From: Paragorgia papillata
Taxonomy: Eukaryota; Cnidaria; Anthozoa; Scleralcyonacea; Coralliidae
DNA: 64,000 nucleotides
Reading direction: 5' to 3'
Assembly (NCBI GenBank): GCA_035771165.1
Contig: JAWNZC010000349.1
Location: 682,001 to 746,000 of the forward strand
Shown: positions 19,065 to 32,900 of the stretch, in pieces
Layout: each line of letters opens with the position of its first letter
Position numbering within the stretch: the first letter of the stretch is position 1
Translations under genes and position numbers: made by a program
The notes under the pieces: model-generated
What the model was told of the DNA's origin: nothing
Database searches by the model: none
What the model saw: the letters and a program-made list of their open reading frames with translations, nothing else

Positions 19065-21131
19065 TTCTTCATTTTTCGGCCTTTCTTTATTCTTGGCATT
19101 TCGATATGGCTCATTCATAATACTTCTGGTCAGCAGTCATCAAATGCTAATACGTGCAGTACTTCATGAAATGAGTTTTGAGCTATCACACGGAGCTATC
19201 ACACGGCACGATTTTTCTTACGATTTTCACCAGGATTGTCACCCTGCAGTGATATGGAATTTTCAAAATGCTGTATATCGAAGATGTATAAATATTCAAC
19301 GTATAATCACCCTTACCTTCGGCGCAAAGGCAGGGGGGCTCAGCCCCCCCTTTTTTCCACTTTTACAAAGTTGGTGGGGCTTTAGCCCGCCCGGTTCCGT
19401 CGCCTATGGTTCCTGCTTGTTGTGCCTTGGTGCTTGGAGAAGGATCAGGTTGACTGGTCTTGTTGATCCTGATCCGCTCACCAGTCGGAGTTTACCTGTA
19501 CCCTTCAAACATCATTTTAGATAACTGATGGAATTACGTAATTTTGTTTAAGAGGTGGGACGTTGGGTGCGAATTTCAATAGCGTTTCGTTGTGCGCGCT
19601 ATCGGGTTTCGCTTACGTTGCATACCTTGTCTGTCATCAACCTTAGACTTTCTCAAAGTCCTTTTCAAACATTTTTGACCTTTCGGTTCCTCGTTGAAAA
19701 GGACTTTTCCCACCTGCAGCGCGCCAAAGTTCACCGGTGAATTTTTCGACCGGTGACGTAATTCGGGAAGTAATTATATTCAAGCTAAATTGCTATGCAA
19801 GTGCTATCTTTGGAAGTTGGAGTTGAACAGACTCTTGAAAACGTTTTAGTAGGGGTAGAACCACTTTCCATTGCATGTACGACAACCCGAAACATGTCAA
19901 AACAGGGCGATGTACATTTCAGCGATTTCCCGCCAGAATATTTAATTAGATTCAAAAACCTGCAAGCAAAACAAGTCCGCGTCTTTCCTCCCGCTTTTCC
20001 GCTCTCCCGCCTTTCCGCCCGCCCGCGAAAACTAGCGCTAAGAGGCGGACTTGGAGCAAGTCTATCATCAACCATGTGTTGCGTGCAGCGCAGCATGTCT
20101 CCTTTGGTTTAACCTTTGTTATTTCATAACCCCATTAAAATTTGCTGGGGAGGAGGCAAAATACACTATCACAATCATTCTATTGACGATTAGCCTCTCA
20201 ACAAAAAGCAATTAAAGCCATGCTCTTCACTCCACCAAAGAGTAACACGACTCTTTTAGTAGATCGACTCTATAGTATCAAGAAGTAAAGCGACTCTTTT
20301 GGTGAATCGACTCTATCAAAGAGACTGAGTTTATACGCGACTTTTTGTTCACTCCGAAAAAATGACTCTAGAAAGAGTCAATTAACGATTCCACCAGGAG
20401 TAGAGAGTTCAGAGACTCCGGCAAGAATCGTTTTAGCTACATAGTCTACACACTAGGGTCAAAACAACTCTGGGCAGTCAAAATGACTCATAATTGAAAT
20501 ACTGTCGAAACAACCCCTAAAACGACTCTCAGTTTGAATTTACAGTGTGAGAGTTTCATATTTTACAGCATATATATAGTTAACGTTTTTATTCACAGCA
20601 TGATAAGCAGCATACTATTAGGCCCGCCCCGTTCACACACAATAGGTTTTGTGCCATCACAAAAAGCGTACCTGATGCAGTGTTACGGCCTAACCGCCAA
20701 ACTATAATAGATCAATCTCAGAGGGCGGCAAATTATTGCTGAGCTCAATCTAGTTTTTCTTTGAAGAAACAAAACCTAAACTCTTCCGGAAAGCACAACA
20801 GCAACAATACTGTAAATGTGTATGACACACTTTTCAAGACGTTTAAACTCGTTTCAGTTCATACAAGTGCTGTACTAATTGGTTAACTTAACATAGAAGC
20901 CTGTGGTCTTTTTAACAGGCTGCCATCTTGGAAAAAATTCTGACAGGTGCCGAATTTTAGCGAATTTAGTATCATATTTTGCGCTTTGGCAATAGAAACA
21001 TGCATTGAGTTTAGAGACAACAACAGATAGTTTTAGACTGGCAACCACAAACGGTATAGAAAATCTAAAACGTTGTGAGAGTACTTAAACGTTTCGAACC
21101 AAAGTATACGCTGTAGTAGAATTTAGCTTAC
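19065..21131. other. No gene recognised; minor repeats
   Basis: Contains GGGGGGCTCAGCCCCCCC near 19335 and a short direct repeat GGAGCTATCACACGG/ATCACACGG near 19190. Between 20225 and 20530, GACTCT (or AGAGTC) recurs about ten times with irregular spacing. Open frames at 19795-20112 on both strands lack protein character. Confidence 0.4.
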
Positions 21132-21928
<797 letters not shown>

Positions 21929-22051
21929 GTGGTCAGCGGTCGACCAATTACACAGTTACGGTGCAGCGTTGTGTGTACTTGTATCCATGCAGTTCTGTGC
22001 GTTGTCACTGAATGAAATGTTTGTGAGGACTTTATATTTCTTCTGAAGCCC

Positions 22052-22128
22052 ATGGCGCAAGATCGGGTTCATTTAAAGCTAGACTCTTCAGCATGTGCTT
22101 CTATTGATCAGTATCTTGAGTATCGAAG
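22052..22128 (+). CDS. FAM221A: FAM221A exon 1
   Basis: Starts ATGGCGCAAGATCGG, encodes [20 protein letters not shown] then YLEYR, donor CGAAG|GTATTA. The last two bases join with A of exon 2 to give the second arginine of YRRIVGEDD. Confidence 0.9.
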
Positions 22129-23929
22129 GTATTAAATTGTTATAATTTTATAGTATTTTAGGGATAGTATATATTGAGTGTCAGAGTGTACATGTATTCA
22201 ATTCAAGTCTCAGATTTTGGATTATACATATACAGTATACACTGAATTACTTGCCTATTAAACCCTAATCAGTAAATAAACTTACTGCCTACAGTAGCTT
22301 GAATATGCTATAAACGTGAGTATGTGACCCACTGTGGATAATTTCACTACTCAGAGTCAGGCCAAGGCTCGCCATGCACATTTGAAAATACTAAGTAATA
22401 ATACGCAACATAATAAGAAAATAATACGCCAAAAGAGGCAAAGTGCTGGTCACATTTGTTTGCATGCCAAGTCGCCAAGAAGACTGAACAAGTGCGTACG
22501 CCAAGATATTAAATTTTAGGTAACTCACACCAGCATGCCCAGGGTGCATTCCATATCAACCCCACACCAAAGATAAGCCACTGGTGTTCAGGTGCTGTGC
22601 CAAGGGAGGTCAAGACGAATGCTGGCTTAGAATACACGGAATGCACCCTGGGAGTCAGGGAGACAAAATCTTATTAGAAAACACTGAAGCTGCAGTAGAA
22701 ATAATGTATGCACAAAAGTAACAGGTGGCAAAATCTAATGTGGGACAAAATATAATACTGCTACTGGTCTTCTTTTGTGGGAGCTGCTACTGGTCTTCTT
22801 TTATGGGAGCTGAAGTGCTGAACAGGCCAGTAGGCTAGCTAGATGTGGAAAGGTGGGGGGATTTTTTGGGTTCAGATGACCCATCAACACCACCTGCAAC
22901 GAGGTCTGTGTGAATGAAGATGAATGGGTGTGAGCTTGAGGTGTTTGAGGTTTTATGTGCCAAGTGTGAGGAAACTTTATACTTTAGATCTTTTAATGAT
23001 AGATATAAGGTAAGTGCATGGAGCTACACTGACCAGGGGCCGGTTGTACAAAGCCTGGATAGCACTATTCACTGGATAGCGATTTTTTCAACCTGCGTAA
23101 AAATGGCCGAAGAGCTTTGAAACTACGGATCTGGAGCCCACAATAGTCTAGATCTTAAAAACTTCAGTTTATAAACACCAAATCCTAATCTGAGGTCATA
23201 ACAATCAACGGCCAAGTTTACGAAGATTGAAAAAAGCGCTATCCATTGGATAGTGCTATCCGGCCTTCGTACAACCGGCCCCAGATTAATAACAAGTAGT
23301 ATAATATAAGAGATATTAGATGTATATATTTCCATTTAATAGAGGTGTAACAGTAACATTAAACTATATTAATGTATCACAATAGTGAGTGTCTCGATAG
23401 CAATTAATCGATTGTAAATTTTACTATTTTACTATATAACATTATAACAATTGCCATTACCTTAGTTCACTAACTATCGATAGTTGTGATAGTTCTGTAT
23501 AAAAATAATCCATAAACAAACTGAAAATACTTTTCCTTGATTGATAGGTGTTGATACACACCAGTACTTTTGTTTGAGTAAATTACCACGTGTATGCATG
23601 TCATTTACATTTGCATGTGCATGGGAAGCAGAAGCTGAAAATTATTGGGGGTGGGGAGCATAGTGGTGTTCATGTCCGGTGAAGTCGGTCTACCTGAGCA
23701 CTGTTGGTGTGAGTTTGGGAGGGTGTGTGCATCCACGGAAATTTAAAATAAGCAAAAAAATCATTTAAATTTTTAAGGACAAACATTATTGGGGGCCAGT
23801 GCCCTACACAGTGAAATTGCCAGTGACAACTGCTTGTGGAATATAGTATAAATAGTGCACACATAGTGAGCATGAGGTGGTATAGGACCAGAGTGCTCAA
23901 ACTGCCACAAGGGTAGTGAGCGTTGCATC

Positions 23930-23961
<32 letters not shown>

Positions 23962-26900
23962 TATATTTATATATATATATATATACATACTATTGCATAT
24001 TTGTGTAAAAGAGTATTAGGAAATTAGAGAAGACTATATTTATTAATAAATCAATCTGGGACAGTTGTCTAGATATGGAAAAAGACCGACCATGGTCCAG
24101 ATACATATTTTTACGGACCATGCCTTGACCAATCAAATCTCAGGATATTACAAACTTATATGATAATGATAATAATATTTGTCTTTTATCATTGTGTTGT
24201 AAAAGAATTGTTGGTGAAGATGATGGAGGTGTCCTCTTCACTCCTGAACAATATGAAAGATACAAGAAAACTGTTGTACCCAAGAGAATACAGAACCGTT
24301 TGTTTGTAAGCTGGGTGGAACCAGCAGGAATGGACTGTAAGCAAATTGGACCTGAGACACTTTGCTTTTGTAAGCACAGGTAACCTATTTTTACTATATT
24401 GTTCCCATTCCTGCCTGAGCTGGCTAAAAAACGGCCCCTTTATTTTTCACTCTGTCTAACACCAGATGATTTTACTCATCAAAGGGAGAACCCTCAGACA
24501 TCCTAGGCAGCAATGGATTAACAAGTGATTAACCCATTCCTGCATGAACTGGCCCAAAACAGTTATTTTTAATTCTGTCTATTAACGCTGGATGGTTTTA
24601 CTCATCAATGTGTGAAAACACCCCCTTAAGAACTGTTGGAAACCTATCAGTCAGTAAAAACAGTCAGCTGAATGAATCTGCTAGGTTCCCAGCAGTTTTC
24701 CTAAGAGCTTTCCAACATTACCATTCACCTAGCCTGCTTCATGCAGCCCGAAATTTCTAACACTAGACATACGGCTGCCACTAATTCATTCACCAGGCTA
24801 CCATTCACCATGGTAAATGTATTTTTTAAAACAATAAGTTTAATAAATGGTGATTGAGGTATTGTTAGCAGGAACACTCTTGCGAATGTTTAATATAGAT
24901 ATGACAATGGCGTCATTTTTCTATATATGGGCAATGAACGCAGCTTTTCCCCAGGCCGGATTACATACTAAAATCCGTATAGCACACTTCTATACCAGTT
25001 TAACCGGTTTTGAAGACGTAAAATCAAGCAAAATAGCAAGTCTAAACCAAAAAGGCAAAATGTATTTTAACTGAACTGTCGTTTAATAAATATTCCATTG
25101 AATGGTTTGACCGATAATACGGGCGAGCATTTTACTCGTTTCTCGCATACGAGCATTTTACTCGTTTCTCTCAAATACATCCGAAACTTGTAAAATACCT
25201 GGCCGTATTATCGGCCAAATCATTCGATAAGTATAGGATAAATACCGAGAACGGAGGCTTTAAGCCAGGTAAGCAACTTAAAACACGATTTAAAGAGGTT
25301 TCCTGAAAAAAGCCCCAAGGGAGAAGAATATAGATATGTTATGACCAGTTTTACTCCGTTTTACTCTCGTGCTTCTTGCGTATTTAAGATACAAGCAACA
25401 CAAGACGGACTTTGAAGAAATTCCTACCACTCGTCCTCTGCTGGTGCCATGTCGTGTTTCTGGCTGTCGATGTGCATCTTACCATTATGTACCTCTCAAT
25501 GGTACTATGCCAATACGATGCACATGTAAACACTTCGCTGAAGATCACTCTGAAGTGCGTCCCTACAAGTGTTTGAAAGGTTGTTCGTGTAAAAAGTTCT
25601 GGAGTTCTTTTACATGTGGTTGTGGAAATCCTACGCATGCTCACAAGGTAACCAAATCTCATCGAAATACGTGTTTTCTGCTTTTTTTCCTTCTTTTTAC
25701 TTAATATGCTCTTGCGTTTTATGACATTGGTGTCATGAAACGCGAACAGAGGCTGAGCCTCCTTCTGCGTTCTCTGAGGCAAAAAAGAAACTCTGCCGAA
25801 AGTCGCCGTCGTCCAAGACTGATTAGGACTAGTCAAACGACTTTTGTTCCTGTTTTACAGGTTTTGTCTGCGCATGCATGCTTTGCGGTGATCACATGCA
25901 ATTGAGGTCACGTTGTCAAAATATTGTAACGCGTTTTTCAGATATTCAGTCTAAATATCTCTACACGTTTAGAAGTTTTGAGACATTTTCCCTTCAAGAA
26001 TCGAGTGAAATAATTTTGACAACGAAACAGAGAATAGCCGATAGCGTACCGCTGAGCTGCGGACAAACAAACCAAAATTGACTTTCAAATGATTGCAAAT
26101 GAGCCATATTATCTATTGTTCGGACTGCAAGAATTATGGGTATAAAAGCGGACAAACTTAAATAATGACGTCATCACGACGGAGCGCTATTATATTTTTG
26201 TTGTACAGCGAGGTATCTTGTTTCTCTTGGTACAGGAAGAAATACTATAAAAACTACTATAAGAAATCGGTGTTTTACGAGACAGTGTCTTTTTTGTTTG
26301 TAATAAACATATACTTGTTGGTTTTGATAAATTCCTCGTTGATTTTTACGTCTCAAACAAGATTATTTTTTGGAGGTACTTTGCCAATAAATTTCCAAGG
26401 TGGTAATTTGTTTTCGAAGTCGTTTAAAAAACTTGCTCGTTTTATCGGTCTAAAACACTACTTATATTGTTGTTGTAAATATAGATTGCAAAAATAAGCG
26501 AAAAACTCCCATACCTCCCGTCTTTAACTGAGTCTGGTACAGTAAGTGACTTTATTTCTCAGCCAAAACTGTCAAAAACACTTATATTTTGAATGTATTT
26601 TCTTTTTCTGCCAAATTAACCAATAATCTTTCCGAATAAGCGTCCACTTGGTGTTTCCCAATTTGGTCACTTAAGCTGCCATCTTGGATTTGTCCGCTTG
26701 AGCTACCATTTTTGAGTCGCATATACGCACATATAGTGGCTCATAATCGACCCGCTTTCGAAATAGTGGTCCTGTTACGAGCCCGCAATGTATACCTCCT
26801 ATCTCTTTAACAAATAATACATATCGCTCCTGTGCGCATATGTACTCTTATAAACGTAGGTTTGACATTATTTGAACAGGAAAGAACTTAAGAAGTTGCG

Positions 26901-29900
26901 TAGAAGCACAAGGCAACAGCCAAGTACCTTTGCACTTTTTTCGTGTTCGAATGACGTCAAACGCACCTTTTTAAGAGTACACATGCACAGGAGTGATATG
27001 TTTTATTTGTTTTATAAAACTGATAAGAAAAAATAATGAGCTAAAAGTTGGACAGTTTTGAAAGCTGGCTGCATGGCTTTTCCCGCCAGGTAACGCCATC
27101 CTACGCTATTTATTCCATGCCATTTTACGTCATTCGTGATTTACATGTGTACTCTTATAAATGCACGGGGCCTGGCCAATCAGAGCGTGCGTAGATGACA
27201 CTTTATTTTACAAAGGCTTATATCAATTTTTCATTTACAGACGATTATTGAAACTAAATCAGAAAGACAATCACGAGGTCACCCAGTGGGTCACGATGTT
27301 CCATATGCTGCTATGGGGGGCCTCACTGGATTCAGTTCCATGATTGATGGTTACATGCGACTGGATGATAGCGGCATTGGGGCACCGTCTAAAGAGCTAC
27401 TGGAAAAGCCTATAGGTAAACGACTTAGTCTAAGGTGACTTTTTACGGTAATTTTAAAAAGAGACTGGTAACGAGTATGGGTAACTGGGGGTACTGGGGT
27501 AATAGGGTAACTGGGCTGTGGTAAATTGCACACCTCCAGAGCGTTGCGACTCTGCCCTTCTGTGAGCACGGCGTTTTTCAGTCACGTCGTTAAACTTTGG
27601 TTGGTTAAAGACTGTTAGCGCTGAGGGGAAGCGTTCAAGAGCAAATCTCATCTTAATGGAGAACCTTGGTCACCCTTTGTGGAAGAGATTGGGACCTCAC
27701 CACGTATTATCCCGTAGTATACCATATGGATCCAAGTCTTAGATTTAGTACATTTACAGGTGACGACGTGACCCCTGCATCAGAGCCTGATACAAACGAC
27801 AGGGAAGAAGGAATGAGTGTAACGACTAGGTTGGAGTGTAATGAAGACGTTGACTTAAATCCGGAAGGAAGGTCCGCGTGTGATGTCTACCAGCTGAAAG
27901 TGAAAACTCAACCTTTGAAAATTGCCAGAACTCTTCTATTTCTTTATCCGTGTATGATGTTGTTGGTGCATATGCCTGAATTAAAGTTACGTCAAACGGC
28001 ACAGCATTCAACCTAACAACTATGACTCTTTCAGATATTGGCCAGAAACCCTTCATAGCTTTTGCAATGTCTTTTGTAATTATAAATCCATTTAGAGTGG
28101 CTTTCTCCACCCGAATATAGCACAACATAATCGTCTTTATTCATCTGTCCAGATTCCTTCCATCTCATCTCTGATATTCCCATAATGTGTATCTTATCTT
28201 CATTCTCATTATTTTCTGCACAGCGTTCTCCAATTTTCCGTCTTTATTTAACGTTCTCACGTTCCATGTGCGAAGAATTGAGCCAAGCAGTGAAAGTTGG
28301 TGAAAAGAACTCGATATTGATTGTGATGGGAGATTTTAATGGGAAAGTTGGGAAAGGTAGAGACTCCTCAGTCGTAGGCCTTTGGGGACTCGGCGAAAGA
28401 AATGAGAGAGGGACACGACTCATTTTGTGAGGAGAATAACCTTACCATCTCGAATACATGGTTTCAACATCCAAAAAGAAAGATTTATACATGGAAAAGC
28501 CCAGGAGATGTCTGTAGAAATCAGATTGATTACACCATGGTGAAGTCGAGATTCAAGAATAGTGTTACTAACTGTCATGCAGCTCCTGGAGCTGATATAG
28601 ACTCTGATCACAATCCTGTAATAAGGAAGATGCGCTTGAAGTTGAAGAAAATACAGAGAGAATCAGGAAGAGAAAATCTCAAGTGATCAATGAATTTACT
28701 CAAGTCAAAGATAATGGCAGAAAAGTATGCGGCCGAAGTCAACAAAAGTTACGAAGTACTACAAGCTGAAGAAGTTTCACAAGATGAGAGCGAAGTGAAT
28801 GTAAAGTGGAAACATATTAGACAAAGCTTAGTAGAAAGTGCAAGTAAAGTACTACCAAAACGAGTAAAGGGAAAGACAAAGGACTGGATGACAGACGGAA
28901 TTCTTGGACTGATGAACGAGAGGAGAAAACTAAAAAATCGGGAGGAATATAAGATAATAAATAAGGAAATCAATAAGAAGTGTGCCGAAGCGAAATAATT
29001 GTGGTGGTCAAAGCAATGCGAGGAAATTGAAGAATATGAAAAACAGCATAAGTCAAGAGAACTACATAAAGCCATAAGAAAAATTACTACCAAAGAAAAT
29101 GAGAAAGCCCTAAAGCAGGATGTTGTATAGAGAGTGAAACTGGAGAGATTTTATTTGATGCTAAAGCAATAGAAGAGAGATGGGTTGAGTACATCAACTC
29201 GAACAGAAGAGAAATGCCAGATTGTCAGGGAATGACCGGACCAGAGATAATGGTTAGTGAGGTGAATGAAGCAATCAAGTTGATGAAATCAAATAAAGCT
29301 GGTGGAAGAGATGGTGTAATTACACCGGAAATGCTTAAAGCTCTCGATGAGAAAGGAATAAAAAAAGTAACCGAGTTGTGTAATCTCATATACACATTCG
29401 GGGAGATACCAGTAGAAATCATGGAATCGATCTTCATTAACATACCAAAAAAGCCAAAGACTACAAAATGTAAGGAGCAGCCCACGTTCCCCTTACCCAG
29501 CGGGCGGGAACAGATCAATGGGTGAGAATACAATAGCAATACCTTGAGAGCGTGACTTCTCTATAGTGCCCATCCCCGGTCTAAATCCGCTCTGTTCTCG
29601 ACTGATTTCTTTATTGATTTTTGTACTCATTCTCTTTTGTATAACACAAAAGAGAATGAGTACAAAAATCAATAAAGAAATCAGTCGAGAACAGAGCGGA
29701 TTTAGACCGGGGATGGGCACTAGAGAAGGCATATTCAACATGAGAATGGTACAGGAAAGATACTTAGAAGTAAATAAAGACGTATACATATGTTTCATCG
29801 AATATGAAAAGGCCTTTGACCGGGTAGACCAAGAAAAGATGATTGAGTGGCTCAGGAATATCGGTGTAGATGATAGAGACTGTAGAATTATCACCACGCT

Positions 29901-32900
29901 GTACTGGTTACAAACTGCGGTATTAAGGACTGGCCTAGGTTACTCTCCCAGCATTGAAATAAAGCGTGGGGTGAGACAAGGTTGTGTGCTCTCCCCTGGT
30001 CTTATATAGAATTCATCTTCAGAAAAATAGAGAAAATAAATGGTGTCATAATTGGAGGGCAAAATTACAACAACTTTAGATATGCTAATGACACAGCTCT
30101 GCTGGGGGAAACGGAAAAAGACCTGCAAGAGACACTGAATAAGGTGAATGATGAAGGTAAACAGTATGGAATGACAATAAGCATTAAAAAGACCAAGGCA
30201 ATGGTAATAACCCGATCAAAAGAAGTACCAATTATGAATCTGAACGTCGAAGGAAAACCTGTTAGTCAAGTGGATAAGTTTGTGTATCTTGGTCATCAGG
30301 TGGAGGAATCGGGAAGATGTGATGGCGAAATTCGGAGAAGAATTGAAATTGCAAGATCTGTGTTTATTAAAATGAGAGACATACTAACATCAAGAAAGGT
30401 GAAGTTGGCGAATTTTGAGCTGTTATGTATGGAGTAGCCTACTCTATGGTTCAGAAACATGGACCTTAATTAAGGACACGATAGATCGACTAGAAGCATT
30501 TGAAATGTGGACACTAAGGAAAATGTTGAAAATATCTTGGAAGAGGAAAATTAGCAACGAGAGAGTTCTACAAATGGCAAAAACAAAAAGAGAGATTATT
30601 AGAATTGTTAAAGTCAGGAAGCTGAGTTACTTTGAGCATATTGTGAGACGGAATTAATTGCAGAAAGATCTACTAGAAGGAAAAGTGAATGGGAAAAGGG
30701 GCAGGGGAAGACCCAGAATTAATTGGGGTATTAACATCAAGAATTGGATGAGCTATATGCAGGATGCAAGAGAGCGGCTCAAGATACGGACAGATGTGGA
30801 GACAATTGGTGGCGTGTACCGTCGAACACGACGAGCCTACTCGATGATGATGATGCGAGTATGGCGTTGGCGCATGCTTAAATATCGATCTTATTGAGTT
30901 GTTATTCTGCACGTCAGCAACCACCCGAGTGGATACAAATGTTCAATTATCAGATGTTTCCTAATCTCCCCAGTTTACAAGGGACGAGGTTGTTTGATAT
31001 TTCCTAAACACTGTCTACGCACCACCCTACTTTTTTACACTCTCGAAAATTTACTGATACCACTTTACGATTGCCAATTACGATTTCGTTTATATGCTCG
31101 TTATTACTGATTAGGGTTAGGGTTTTTGTTTGAGTTAGAAGATCTAAACTAATCTTAGTATTCAAATCTTAGTATGGGTAGGTGGCAACTCTTTATTCGG
31201 GAACGACGCTTAAAGTGCCACTAACCCAAAAAAAATTTCTCGGGATTCAAATAGCCCTTGTTGAGTATATTAGCACCAACATATCTTTTCTGTTATTGAA
31301 CACTTTTTTCATTTTTTATGCACCTTCAAACTTGCAAAATTTCGCATCTGTTTGTCCCATGGCGGAGCAGTGAGGGGAATGGGTATAGGATACGTATGAC
31401 GTAATACCAGGAATTCGTCTTCAAAAATCTATGAAGTGTAGTACACTGGAACTATAATAAAATAATTAAAATGAAAAATATCGCCAAACTGGCTATAAAC
31501 GTAACCTGGGTACGTTCTTTCCTATTTACTTTACAGTAAAAAAAATATAGAATTCCTGGTATTACGTCACAAACCCTTCTCGACGCAGTCTCCCAAGTGC
31601 TCCGTCGTGTCCGTCATTATCGCCACTTCAATCGATTCTTAAATCAAGAGGATTTTACCAATTTAGTTAATTTATATTGCATTCTTCATCATTTGGATTG
31701 GCGATGTTTATTCGTGCAAAAAACTTTTTGGGATTAGTGGCACTTTAATCGAGAAATACAATAGAGTCTTACGAATTATTGTGAAATTGTAATAGAAGAT
31801 CTTTTACAACTTTTTCTATCTTTCTTCGTTTTTGAGATATTTTTGTTTAATATGTAATTGAGGTGGTCCCTGACGGTAAAACCAGGGTACAGCATTTTCA
31901 CGCATTAAAACAAAATCATTTACACCTCCATAATTGCTTAACAGGAAATGTTCAGTATCATCAAGAATTTTAGTGTGTACACTTATAAGAGATTTTGTTG
32001 AACAAACTTGGAGGTATAACTGAGGTTGCAATGTTATAAATACCATACCTTACATGGTTATGACGTTAGAGACCATTCATTTACATATCAAACAAACTAA
32101 AATGTCTTCAAAACCAAAAAAGATTCTGATCCGGAAAAGTTGTCAAAGGTCCTTTACCATTTTACAGGATTTTAAAATTAGACAAACTTAATTATATTGC
32201 CAATGTCCTTTATTTCTATAGTAAACGTGCAATGAAACAAAGTAAACAATCCTGGCCAGACCAGGTTACGCAGTATATAACCATGCACAAAAGTTGCTTG
32301 TTGCGCATATCACAACACCCAACTGTCGGAGTGTGGGGAAAATCCCACGACGTCCACGTCTACAAACATTTGCTTTCCCGCCCACAAACGCTAAACAGCC
32401 GTTGGCAACTTAATACCATGGATAGTAAAAAGACTGGATAGGAAACTTGATGGCGTGAGCATAACAACCTGGTCAGTGAAATCACAGAATAGAAATACAA
32501 CCAGAAGTCCAACTCGAGTGACAACTTGTCCGCATTTCTTCAATGCGCAGGCGCGATATTTTACGCCATCCGACGCCATCCTACGCAATGTCCTACGCCA
32601 TCCTACGCAATCCTGGCAAGTTCCCCCGGCAGTTTTAACCTTCTTTTGAAGGTCCAAACTGCCGGGGGAACTTGCCAGGATGGCGTAGGATGGCGTAGGA
32701 TGGCGAGGAATGAAGATGCGCGAGGCGACATGCGCGACGACATAAACTTCAAAGGTTCTGGTTGTATTTCTATTCTGTGGTGAAATTGACAAGCTGAAAA
32801 AAGTTTAGGATTAATACAGCTTAACACTTTGAGGTCTGGACCTCTCCCTGTGCTGAGTAAAATCGTCTGGCGTTAGCCAGATAAAATACTAAAGACTCGT

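Noticed and set aside
22914..23012. CxxC-containing frame followed by AAG|GTAAGT in FAM221A intron 1
   Set aside because: Exon 1 joins exon 2 in phase to give the conserved YRRIVGEDD; inserting this piece would break it. An unrelated exon or alternative exon cannot be excluded but has no support.
27666..28016. 116-codon plus-strand frame next to the inverted LINE part
   Set aside because: Its right half overlaps the antisense of the LINE endonuclease; the left half has no recognised domain or splice sites.
32391..32792. 133-codon minus-strand frame
   Set aside because: Lies across the arms of a foldback element with tandem GGCGTAGGAT units.
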